Below are positions 5,570 through 12,091 of a DNA stretch of 12,091 bases, piece after piece (positions within the stretch are counted from its first letter, which is position 1; each line of letters starts with the position of its first letter). The notes below the pieces were generated by a model that did no database searches, was not told the origin of the DNA, and worked only from the letters and a program-made list of their open reading frames with translations. Source of the DNA: an uncultured bacterium. GTDB lineage: Bacteria > Bacteroidota > Bacteroidia > Chitinophagales > CAIOSU01. The DNA lies in the NCBI GenBank assembly GCA_903861055.1, contig CAIOSU010000070.1:1-12091 (forward strand), in the 5' to 3' direction. The position numbers and the translations under genes are program-made.

Positions 5570-7048
5570 ATGGGATGCACCAGTTGTGCCACAGATAATG
5601 GATTACCGAAGGGTTGTAAGTCGCATGGCAGTTGTGCCAGTGGCGCTTGCAATATGATGAACACTTTCGATTGGTTGGCCGAGATGCCCATAGCATTCGG
5701 AAGCCAAGAAGGTCCTGAGTATTACGAGATAACCTTCAATGGAGGTAGTCGCAAAGAGTTTTTCAAAAACGACCAAAAAGTACCCGTGCATACCAGCGAT
5801 TGGGTGGTGGTTGATACGTCAATGGGTTACGATATTGGTCAAATTTCCTTGTCTGGCGAGTTGGTAAAGCTGCAAATGCGCAAAAAGAAAGTTAAGGAGC
5901 GCAATGCCGATTTTAAGAACATATTGCGCTTGGCCAACGATACCGAGTTTGATTTGATGAAGGAGGCTAAAGCCCTTGAGCAAGAAACTATGGTGCGTGC
6001 CCGCGCTATTACTCGTGCCTTGAAACTAGATATGAAAATAGGCCAAGTGGAGTTTCAAGCCGACAAAAAGAAAGCAACTTTTTACTATACTGCCGAAGAC
6101 CGCGTCGATTTTCGTGAGTTAATAAAGGAGTATGCCCGTGAGTTTAAGGTCAAAATTGAAATGCGCCAAATTGGTGCACGACAAGAAGCTGCCAAAATAG
6201 GGGGCATTGGCTCATGCGGAAGGGAGCTATGCTGCTCAACATGGTTAACCGATTTCAAATCGGTATCAACCAACGCTGCACGTTACCAAAACCTATCCAT
6301 CAATCTAGCTAAGCTATCAGGCCAATGTGGTCGTTTGAAATGCTGCTTGAACTATGAGTTGGATATGTACATGGAAGCCCTTCAAGATTTCCCTAAAAAG
6401 GCAGAAAAGCTTGAAACCGATACAGGTGTGGTTTTCTTGATGAAAACCGATATACTTAAACGCCTAATGTGGTATACATACGCTGGCGACCCAACGTTTT
6501 ATCCACTTACTGTAGAGCAAGTTGCCGATATTATAGAGCTGAACGAGAATGGCAAAAAAGGTCAGCCACTAGGGCAAATAGTAATAGTAGAGGAAGTAGA
6601 AGAGGAAGAAGTTGAACAGGATTATGCCGATACTGTTGGCCAAATAACCCTCAGCACCCTTGAAAAAACAGGCAAGAAGCGCAAGAAAAAGAAAAAAGGC
6701 GGCGGCGGTGGCGAGCCACGGGAGGGAAGGCCACAGCAAGGCACTCCACGTGAAGGTGGTGCACAGCCACAAGGCGGAGGAGCGCAGCAGCGCAACCGAG
6801 GCGAAGGAGAATCTAATAACCGAAACCAACAACGCGATAGGCCTAGGCCAACTGGTGAGCAGAAACCCAATACAGAAGGTGGCGAAACACCAAAGCCACA
6901 AGGCCCTACTAACGGCTCTGCTGGCGATGGTAAGCCAAGGGAAGGTGGTGCAAACCGCAACCGTGGCGGGCGCAACCGTAACCGTGGCAACCGCAACCGT
7001 GGTGGCGGCGAAGGTGGTAACAACCAAGGAGGAGGAGACGCAGCATGA
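5570..7048 (+). CDS. ricT: RicT-like PSP1-domain protein with long charged Gly/Arg tail
   Basis: The 492-residue protein has a Cys-rich N terminus (Cys3, 6, 16, 22, 27). A PSP1 domain at about 50-270 carries the RicT signatures GSCGRELCC (214-222) and GQCGRLKCC (251-259). In Bacillus RicT (YaaT) joins RicA and RicF in an iron-sulfur complex that promotes RNase Y-dependent mRNA maturation; an equivalent role here is inferred. After about residue 340 comes an acidic run (341-350), then a lysine-rich block (369-376), then about 110 residues of Gly, Arg, Asn, Gln and Pro with repeated NRNRG motifs. This disordered tail resembles RNA-binding RG-rich regions and makes the protein clearly longer than Bacillus RicT. 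The stop TGA overlaps the gldH ATG (ATGA), indicating coupling. Confidence 0.88.
   Translation: MGCTSCATDNGLPKGCKSHGSCASGACNMMNTFDWLAEMPIAFGSQEGPEYYEITFNGGSRKEFFKNDQKVPVHTSDWVVVDTSMGYDIGQISLSGELVKLQMRKKKVKERNADFKNILRLANDTEFDLMKEAKALEQETMVRARAITRALKLDMKIGQVEFQADKKKATFYYTAEDRVDFRELIKEYAREFKVKIEMRQIGARQEAAKIGGIGSCGRELCCSTWLTDFKSVSTNAARYQNLSINLAKLSGQCGRLKCCLNYELDMYMEALQDFPKKAEKLETDTGVVFLMKTDILKRLMWYTYAGDPTFYPLTVEQVADIIELNENGKKGQPLGQIVIVEEVEEEEVEQDYADTVGQITLSTLEKTGKKRKKKKKGGGGGEPREGRPQQGTPREGGAQPQGGGAQQRNRGEGESNNRNQQRDRPRPTGEQKPNTEGGETPKPQGPTNGSAGDGKPREGGANRNRGGRNRNRGNRNRGGGEGGNNQGGGDAA
7026..7037 (+). promoter_or_regulatory. Shine-Dalgarno-like tract before gldH
   Basis: AAGGAGGAGGAG lies 8-19 bases upstream of the gldH ATG, inside the last Gly codons of ricT. 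It is the only strong purine-rich ribosome-binding tract in the window; most other starts have none. It may support coupled translation of gldH, although it could be a by-product of Gly-rich coding. Confidence 0.45.
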
Positions 7049-7551
7049 GACACTTAATGTTGTTGATGATTGTAGCTACTAGCATGTTGGTTGGGTGCGA
7101 TGACCCAACAAAGGTGTTTGAGGAGAATCGTGATATTCCGAATCAGATATGGAACAAGGACCACATGGTTGAGTTCAGTTTCGATATTACCGATACAACC
7201 CAGTTTTACGATATATTGGTCAATCTGCGGCATACTACCTTTTACCCGAACAGTAACTTATGGGTAATGGTGTATACCACTTATCCTAACGACACGGTGC
7301 AGCAACAACGTTTGCAACTAACTTTGGCCGACGAAAAAGGCCAATGGTTTGGCGATTGCACTGGCGATATATGCAATGTGCAGCAGTACATTCAGCAGCG
7401 AGTTTTCTTTAACCAAGTTGGAACCTACAAACTTGCTTTCGAGCAAATTATGCGCACCGATGATTTGGCCGATGTAATGGCATTTGGTCTTAGGGTTGAA
7501 GTTGCAAAAGCTCCGAAGGCAAAAGTGCAAGAACCAGCTAAAGAGCAATAA
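7045..7551 (+). CDS. gldH: Gliding motility lipoprotein GldH
   Basis: This is a 168-residue lipoprotein with a signal peptide and lipobox LVGC (lipidated Cys18). Two aspartates follow the Cys, loosely like the acidic surface-export signal of Bacteroidota lipoproteins (inference). The body matches GldH: VFEENRDIPNQIW, then NLRHTTFYPNSNLWV, LADEKGQWFGD, and IMRTDDLADVMAFGLRVEV near the end. GldH is required for gliding in Flavobacterium, where it stabilises other Gld lipoproteins linked to the type IX secretion machine. Homologues also occur in non-gliding species, so motility should not be assumed from this gene alone. A short Lys/Pro/Glu tail ends the protein. It overlaps ricT by 4 bases and is convergent, 8 bases apart, with the next gene. 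Confidence 0.9.
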   Translation: MRHLMLLMIVATSMLVGCDDPTKVFEENRDIPNQIWNKDHMVEFSFDITDTTQFYDILVNLRHTTFYPNSNLWVMVYTTYPNDTVQQQRLQLTLADEKGQWFGDCTGDICNVQQYIQQRVFFNQVGTYKLAFEQIMRTDDLADVMAFGLRVEVAKAPKAKVQEPAKEQ

Positions 7552-7559
7552 CGAGCAAC

Positions 7560-8006
7560 TTATTTAACGCTGCGCAAATACTGCTCCACTTTAGCAGTAA
7601 AGGCTTTCACATCTGCCGGAGGGAAAGCTTCCGAAGCCCATGTAATCCTTCTGGAGGTGGCGCCATCGTTATATACTAGGTAGTAGGTCATATTTCCCGA
7701 GCCGGTCATTTCACCGTGTTTATCAACTATTGCCATCGCTTCTGCAATCAAGGCAGCAGCCTCTTTGGCATTTGCTTGGCCATGGTAATATTCTACTTCG
7801 GGATTTGTGGTGGTCGAAAATATTTGGCCATTTTCAATTATTGAAATAGTAGTGCCCCCGCCAGTAATACCCCCTTGGCTTCCGTATTCCAATCGTTGGC
7901 CTTTATAATCCGAAAGTTTGATAAACAGCGCCGAGGTCGATTTGCAGCTTGCCACTGCAACAGCAACTGATGCTATTAGTAGTAAGGTACAGAAGGGGTT
8001 TTTCAT
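7560..8006 (-). CDS. Small lipoprotein of unknown function
   Basis: From ATG 8006 the protein has 148 residues, with signal peptide MKNPFCTLLLIASVAVAVASC and lipobox VASC (Cys21), so an envelope lipoprotein is expected. An open frame continues 38 codons upstream, but that stretch would bury the signal peptide and is rejected. The mature part contains YGSQGGITGGGTTISIIENG, a Gly/Thr-rich motif I associate with small uncharacterised Bacteroidota lipoproteins (GG-x2-G-x5-8-NG type). It is followed by helical segments (NAKEAAALIAEAMAIV) and GNMTYYLVYNDG. It has no catalytic motif I can name. It stands alone on the minus strand, convergent with gldH and divergent from the beta-barrel gene. No strong promoter is seen on its side of the 154-base gap. 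Confidence 0.75.
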   Translation of the reverse strand: MKNPFCTLLLIASVAVAVASCKSTSALFIKLSDYKGQRLEYGSQGGITGGGTTISIIENGQIFSTTTNPEVEYYHGQANAKEAAALIAEAMAIVDKHGEMTGSGNMTYYLVYNDGATSRRITWASEAFPPADVKAFTAKVEQYLRSVK

Positions 8007-8108
8007 CGCTAAAAGGAATTTTTGGACAATATATGGAAATAATCTGTACAAGAGATTGCGCAGTGTTGCAAGCTGGTTAGTTGCTGCCTGCAGGTAAAGT
8101 ATTTTTTG

Positions 8109-8138
8109 TTGCCTGTACACTTTATTTTGTTAAATTTG
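8109..8138 (+). promoter_or_regulatory. Bacteroidota sigma-A promoter for the beta-barrel gene
   Basis: TTG at 8109-8111 is separated by 19 bases from TAAATTTG at 8131-8138. This is an exact match to the TTG-N19-TAnnTTTG consensus of the Bacteroidota primary sigma factor. Transcription would start near 8145, leaving a leader of about 16 bases before the ATG at 8161. Confidence 0.7.
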
Positions 8139-8160
8139 ATAACAACTAAAAAACCTAACG

Positions 8161-9264
8161 ATGAAGAAATTCTCTCCCAATTTCTATTCGATAACCTTGT
8201 GTTTGGCCGCCTTTTTGGGCTTGTTTTATGCTATTGATACCAATGGTCAGGGCTGTATTGCAGTGCGACATATGGGTATGTGCACCGCTACCGATAGCAG
8301 TGGCTTTTTAAACAAGGGTCAGTTTCAGCTTACCTTAGGCTACCGCTTTTTGCATTCGTACAAGCATTTTAAAGGTGACGAGGAGCAAGAAGAGCGAGTT
8401 GAGCAGCAAACCGAAGTGATAAACCGCACTACATCAATGGACATTACACTGAGCTATGCCGTTAATAGAAAGCTGGTTTTGAATGCCACCATGCCCTTAG
8501 TTTATTCCGATAGGTCATCGCTTTACGAGCATGACCGTAAAAACAGATTTAATACCAAAGCATACGGTATTGGCGATATGCGCTTAACCGCTACCTATTG
8601 GATTCTGGATCCGATGAAAAGCATGAAGCGCAATGCATCCATAGGCGGTGGCCTTAAACTGCCGACAGGCAACGAGAACACAACCGATGTGTTTTATACC
8701 GTAAATGGTCCCCAAGAGCGTCCTGTTGATCAATCAATTCAGCCAGGCGATGGCGGTTGGGGCGTTAATGTCGAGTTTCAAGCATACACACACATTGTAC
8801 ATCGCTTATATGCTTATGCCAATGGGTTTTATTTGTTCAACCCTATGAATACCAATGGCGTGCGCACCTATCGCGATTCGTTGAACCCGATTTTGGCCAA
8901 TGAGGCAATCATGTCAATCACCGATCAATTTATGGTTCGTGGTGGTTTAAGTTTTTACCCTATGAACAATAACAAATTGAACGTTACCTTGGGTGCCCGG
9001 GTTGAGGGTGTACCTGTAAAAGATGCATTTGGTAAAAGCGATGGTTTTAGGAGGCCAGGATATATTGTTTCTATTGAGCCGGGTGTTACCTATAAAATCA
9101 AACAAAAGCATGAGGTAAATGTAAGTGTGCCGGCAGCATTGTATCGAAATAGGTTGCAAAGCCTTACCGATAAAGAAACACAGGCATTAACGGGTAATCC
9201 TAGGCATGGTGATGCGGCTTTTGCCGATTATCTGTTGCTCATTACCTATGCCTACAAGTTTTAA
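8161..9264 (+). CDS. Putative outer-membrane beta-barrel protein with N-terminal Cys pair
   Basis: The 367-residue protein has a signal peptide (residues 1-30, ending DTNGQ). The mature protein starts GCIAVRHMGMC, with Cys32 and Cys41. The remainder alternates hydrophobic and polar residues in strand-like segments separated by polar turns (FQLTLGYRFL, MDITLSYAV, MRLTATYWIL, LNVTLGARVEGV). It ends LLLITYAYKF, an aromatic C terminus typical of barrels inserted by the BAM machinery. Other landmarks are GGGLKLPTGN, RPVDQSIQPGDGGWG and a run NTNGVRTYRDSLNPILANEA; the conserved look suggests a defined family of transporter-like proteins in Bacteroidota. Substrate is unknown. The Cys pair may form a disulfide or bind a metal at the periplasmic end. 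It has its own promoter and is followed by the oxygenase genes after 121 bases. Confidence 0.72.
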   Translation: MKKFSPNFYSITLCLAAFLGLFYAIDTNGQGCIAVRHMGMCTATDSSGFLNKGQFQLTLGYRFLHSYKHFKGDEEQEERVEQQTEVINRTTSMDITLSYAVNRKLVLNATMPLVYSDRSSLYEHDRKNRFNTKAYGIGDMRLTATYWILDPMKSMKRNASIGGGLKLPTGNENTTDVFYTVNGPQERPVDQSIQPGDGGWGVNVEFQAYTHIVHRLYAYANGFYLFNPMNTNGVRTYRDSLNPILANEAIMSITDQFMVRGGLSFYPMNNNKLNVTLGARVEGVPVKDAFGKSDGFRRPGYIVSIEPGVTYKIKQKHEVNVSVPAALYRNRLQSLTDKETQALTGNPRHGDAAFADYLLLITYAYKF

Positions 9265-9288
9265 GTGATTCTTCAGCTATTTTAACAT

Positions 9289-9310
9289 AATTACGTCTTT
9301 CGACCTAATT
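9289..9310 (+). terminator. Weak hairpin after the beta-barrel gene
   Basis: The arms aattacgtc and gacctaatt pair over 9 bases with one internal mismatch and a 4-base loop, 25 bases after the stop. No T-run follows, so an intrinsic terminator is only a possibility. Confidence 0.22.
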
Positions 9311-9338
9311 GCGGCTCATTTATAAAACTACAATAGCA

Positions 9339-9346
9339 TAATTTTG
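9339..9346 (+). promoter_or_regulatory. Possible -7 element for the oxygenase operon
   Basis: TAATTTTG is an exact match to TAnnTTTG, 39 bases upstream of the first oxygenase ATG. The nearest upstream TTG (9309-9311) is 27 bases away, longer than the usual 17-23, so the -33 box is poor. Confidence 0.35.
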
Positions 9347-9385
9347 TTTTAATTTGTAGGCAATCAGCATTTTAGGTATCCCTTT

Positions 9386-10669
9386 ATGGATAAGGCGGTT
9401 AATTACATAGTATTAGCAATTCCAGTATTTTTCCTACTGATAGGGATTGAACTTTTATTGGACAGATTGCGCAAAACTAATTACTACCGTTTCAATGATG
9501 CGATAGCCAATCTTAGCTTGGGCGTTGGCTCGCAAGTGAGCGGGGTGTTTCTGAAATTGTTTGTCTTTATAGGTTATAATTACCTTTACGATAATTTTCG
9601 TCTTACTACCTTGCCGGGCATGAGCGGCGATGCGCCAACGTGGGCTGTGGTGCTCACTTTTAGCGCATTATTCATAGGGGTCGATTTTTTCTATTATTGG
9701 TTTCACCGCTTGGCACACGAGATAAGTGTGCTGTGGGGCAGCCATGTAGTGCACCACCAAAGCGAAGAGTATAATCTCACTGTTGCTTTGCGCCAAGCTT
9801 GGTTGCAAGGAGCTTTTTCATGGGTGTTTTATTTGCCATTAGCCTTATTAGGTTTTGAGCCAATCATGTTTCTTACCGTTGGTTCGTTCCAAACGCTTTA
9901 TCAGTTTTGGATTCATACCAAGGCTATTAACAAAATGCCAGCTTGGTTCGAATACGTATTGAATACGCCTAGCCACCACCGCGTGCACCATGGCGTAAAC
10001 CCAAAGTATATTGACCGTAACCATGGCGGCACCCTTATTATTTTCGATCGTATGTTTGGCACTTTTCAGGCAGAAGAGGAGGAAGTGGTGTTTGGTATCA
10101 CAGGCCAACCTAAGAGCTGGAACCCACTGTGGTTGAATTTTGAATATTGGGGCGGACTTTTTAAAGACGTTGCCAAAGCGCGCAACTTGGTGGATGCGGT
10201 TAAAATGCTGGTGTTGAAACCAGGTTGGAAACCAGATTATTTAGGTGGCGTGCAGCCCTTTAAAGAGGTAACCCCCCAAAGTTTCCGTAAGTACGATACC
10301 CACATTGTTGTAGGTTTGGCTTATTACATCTTTTTTCAGTTTGTACTGTTATTAGCTGGCGCAACGGGTTATTTATTGGTGGCCGAAAATCTTGAGTGGT
10401 TAACCAAATTGGCGTTTGCATTGTTAATAGTAATAACACTGGTTACCTTAGGAGGTTTGCTGGAAAATAAGCGTTGGGCATTTTTTATGGAGATATTTCG
10501 GTTAATAGTTGCGGTGCCTTTTGCTATTTTGGCCTTGCAGTCAGTATCCAATCCGCTGGCCGTATCCATTGTTGTGCCCATTATTGCACTAATTTCGTTT
10601 GCTTGGTTAATACCTTACCATAATGCCTTAAAGCGCGCAGAAGAGGAGTCTGCAGTAGCCAATGCTTAG
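9386..10669 (+). CDS. Sterol desaturase-family membrane di-iron oxygenase, AGMO-like (long form)
   Basis: This 427-residue polytopic inner-membrane protein belongs to the fatty acid hydroxylase/sterol desaturase superfamily. The histidine ligands of the di-iron site are all visible: HRLAH (107-111), HVVHH (120-124), His177 in QFWIHT, HRVHH (198-202) and His213 in RNHGG. The surrounding words EEYNLTVALRQAW and GGTLIIFDRMFGTF resemble alkylglycerol monooxygenase (AGMO), an ether-lipid-cleaving enzyme using tetrahydrobiopterin. About two helices precede the first His box, and three to four more follow residue 300, again as in AGMO (about 445 residues). The reaction is therefore probably hydroxylation of a lipid, but substrate and cofactor are inferred. 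It overlaps the next gene by 8 bases. Confidence 0.88.
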   Translation: MDKAVNYIVLAIPVFFLLIGIELLLDRLRKTNYYRFNDAIANLSLGVGSQVSGVFLKLFVFIGYNYLYDNFRLTTLPGMSGDAPTWAVVLTFSALFIGVDFFYYWFHRLAHEISVLWGSHVVHHQSEEYNLTVALRQAWLQGAFSWVFYLPLALLGFEPIMFLTVGSFQTLYQFWIHTKAINKMPAWFEYVLNTPSHHRVHHGVNPKYIDRNHGGTLIIFDRMFGTFQAEEEEVVFGITGQPKSWNPLWLNFEYWGGLFKDVAKARNLVDAVKMLVLKPGWKPDYLGGVQPFKEVTPQSFRKYDTHIVVGLAYYIFFQFVLLLAGATGYLLVAENLEWLTKLAFALLIVITLVTLGGLLENKRWAFFMEIFRLIVAVPFAILALQSVSNPLAVSIVVPIIALISFAWLIPYHNALKRAEEESAVANA

Positions 10670-11654
10670 TTCACTAAATTCAATATTCGATTCGTTTCAG
10701 CCTGCTGATAAGGTTATTTTCTATGCCTTTCCGGTATTTATCACGGCCATTGTCCTAGAGCTGGTTGTCAATTTTTTGCAATCGAGGGAGTTGTATAATG
10801 GTAAGGATAGTGTTGCTTCCGTAACCATGGGCATCGGCTCGTTGTTTGTTAATTTGGTAATGAAAGCTGTTGCGTTTTTTGCCTACACGTTTTTATACAC
10901 CCATTTCCATATTTTCGAGTTGGGCAGTGTTTGGTGGGTTTGGGTATTATTGATATTTGCCGACGATTTAAGTTTTTATTGGCACCACCGCCTTAGCCAC
11001 GAAGTGCGCATCCTTTGGGCTGCCCATGTAAACCACCATAGTAGCACCAATCTAAATTACTCTACCGCATTGCGTCAAAGCTGGACCGAGTTGTTTCACA
11101 AATACTTTTTTTGGCTATGGTTGCCCATTGTTGGTTTTCAGCCGTGGATGATATTAACCATGATGAGTTTCAGCCTCATCTTCCAGTTTTTGCAGCACAC
11201 CGAGCTGGTAGGCAAATTGGGTCCCTTGGAGTGGATTTTTAACACCCCATCGGCACACCGAGTGCACCATGCTAGCAATGTGCGCTATATGGACAAAAAC
11301 CATGCAGGTATGCTTGTTATCTGGGACCGTATGTTTGGCACTTACCAAGAGGAGTTAGACCAAGATGAGCCTATTTACGGCATCACTAATAATATTGATA
11401 CGTACAACCCCGTAAAAATTGCCACGCACGAGTATGCCTCTATTTGGGAAGATTTGAAACGGATGCCAACCTTTAAAGACAAACTAAAACTGTTGGTTAA
11501 TCCTCCAGGTTGGAGCCCAAACGGCCCGAACCAAACTGCAAAATTCCTGCAAAAACAGTTACATTTGGAGGAGCAACGCACGGGCCTCATTAAGCCATCG
11601 CATAAAGACGCCGAAAAGCTGGCCTTGCAAAAATCGGAAACTAAAGCAGCATGA
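10662..11654 (+). CDS. Second sterol desaturase-family oxygenase (short form)
   Basis: This 330-residue paralogue of the preceding protein keeps every ligand: HRLSH (109-113), HVNHH (122-126), His179 in QFLQHT, HRVHH (199-203) and His214 in KNHAG. STALRQSW and LVIWDRMFGTY align directly with the neighbour. It lacks the neighbour's C-terminal membrane helices and instead ends in a soluble Lys/Glu-rich tail of about 40 residues. It therefore looks like a catalytically intact but distinct enzyme, not a decayed copy. Its ATG lies inside the last codons of the first gene, and its TGA overlaps the start of the following lipoprotein (ATGA), so all three are probably translated from one mRNA. Substrate is unknown; a membrane lipid is the reasonable guess. 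Confidence 0.87.
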   Translation: MLSSLNSIFDSFQPADKVIFYAFPVFITAIVLELVVNFLQSRELYNGKDSVASVTMGIGSLFVNLVMKAVAFFAYTFLYTHFHIFELGSVWWVWVLLIFADDLSFYWHHRLSHEVRILWAAHVNHHSSTNLNYSTALRQSWTELFHKYFFWLWLPIVGFQPWMILTMMSFSLIFQFLQHTELVGKLGPLEWIFNTPSAHRVHHASNVRYMDKNHAGMLVIWDRMFGTYQEELDQDEPIYGITNNIDTYNPVKIATHEYASIWEDLKRMPTFKDKLKLLVNPPGWSPNGPNQTAKFLQKQLHLEEQRTGLIKPSHKDAEKLALQKSETKAA

Positions 11655-12091
11655 GCGTAAAATATTGGATAGTATTATTGCTGGCAGCTACTACAGCCAG
11701 CTGTAAATACTCAGAAGGGTTGGAAGAGAAAGAGTTGTCTGGCCGATTTAAGATTAGTGTAACCGATTACATGGGCGAGGCAGATAACTTGCATCCTAAA
11801 GCGGTTTTTCAGTATTCAAGCCCATACCGTACTGTTTATCTATTGGTGCTGGATACCACCAAAACAGGTCATTCGCTTGCTGAATATGGCCAACTGGCCT
11901 CTAGCAGGATTGCTACTGTGCTAAAAGATTCGACGATTGACGTAATAGACAGTATATCAATAAGTGGCGCCCCTACTTTAGGTTATAAAATTGAAGGTGT
12001 TATAACTGATGAGGGGGTATGGTACTACCTAGCAGTAGTTGAAGGGAAAGAGCACTACTACCAAGTGTTGGGTTGGACCCTTACCCGCCGC
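11651..12091 (+). CDS. Lipoprotein of unknown function, 3' end outside the window
   Basis: The frame opens at ATG 11651 and stays open for 147 codons to the right edge. It begins MSVKYWIVLLLAATTASC, a signal peptide with a lipobox-like TASC (Cys18). The mature part alternates strand-forming segments (FKISVTDYMG, TVYLLVLDTT, TLGYKIEGVIT, WYYLAVVEG) and reaches YYQVLGWTLTRR at the edge. That last pattern recalls PsbP/DcrB-like folds, in which a late strand reads like 'FYQIxxWT'; this is a weak resemblance. It overlaps the second oxygenase gene by 4 bases, so it is probably co-expressed and may act in the same envelope process. Confidence 0.75.
   Translation, partial: MSVKYWIVLLLAATTASCKYSEGLEEKELSGRFKISVTDYMGEADNLHPKAVFQYSSPYRTVYLLVLDTTKTGHSLAEYGQLASSRIATVLKDSTIDVIDSISISGAPTLGYKIEGVITDEGVWYYLAVVEGKEHYYQVLGWTLTRR

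Noticed and set aside
6569..7082. Three long overlapping frames in the ricT tail region (both strands)
   Set aside because: They are shadows caused by the repetitive, GC-rich Gly/Arg coding. The ricT frame continues unbroken from the conserved domain to the gldH overlap.
8007..8120. 38-codon upstream extension of the minus-strand lipoprotein
   Set aside because: It would place the signal peptide and lipobox internally; ATG 8006 gives a standard lipoprotein start.

Overview
The window looks like chromosomal DNA from a member of the phylum Bacteroidota. The evidence is a gldH gliding-motility lipoprotein directly downstream of ricT and close to holB (a Bacteroidota-type neighbourhood), a TTG-N19-TAnnTTTG promoter, mostly absent Shine-Dalgarno sequences, several lipoproteins, and AT-rich intergenic repeats built from GTCNATR heptads and AATTTGAAAATG units. 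The order cannot be fixed from sequence alone. I see no rRNA, tRNA, CRISPR array, transposase, integrase or phage gene. No gene-free stretch exceeds 300 bases; the largest gaps (156-429 and 3340-3601) hold repeats and no convincing gene.

Layout. 1-155: 5' end of an unrecognised minus-strand gene. 264-408: inverted pair of heptad arrays. 430-810: CrcB/Fluc fluoride channel. 811-2247 (minus): long NfeD-type membrane serine protease whose stop codon abuts the crcB stop. 2335-3339: secreted LysM-LysM protein with an RlpA-like barrel lacking the usual Asp. 3602-4084: thioredoxin-type glutathione peroxidase. 4220-5350: DNA polymerase III delta' subunit. 5393-5551: large inverted repeat. 5570-7048: RicT/PSP1 protein with an unusual charged, Gly/Arg/Asn-rich tail, translationally coupled to gldH (7045-7551). 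7560-8006 (minus): unknown lipoprotein. 8161-9264: outer-membrane beta-barrel-like protein behind the best promoter in the window. 9386-11654: two overlapping genes for AGMO-like/sterol desaturase-family di-iron membrane oxygenases. 11651-12091: 5' part of a lipoprotein gene coupled to them.

Most of the window is housekeeping (replication, redox, envelope, RNA maturation). The part most likely to hold new biology is the 3' third: a three-gene unit of two tandem divergent membrane di-iron oxygenases and a lipoprotein, preceded by an uncharacterised beta-barrel protein. A lipid-modifying role is plausible for the oxygenases, but their substrate cannot be read from sequence. The intergenic repeats are a second theme: three families lie in four gaps and could form RNA hairpins or be relics of non-autonomous elements.
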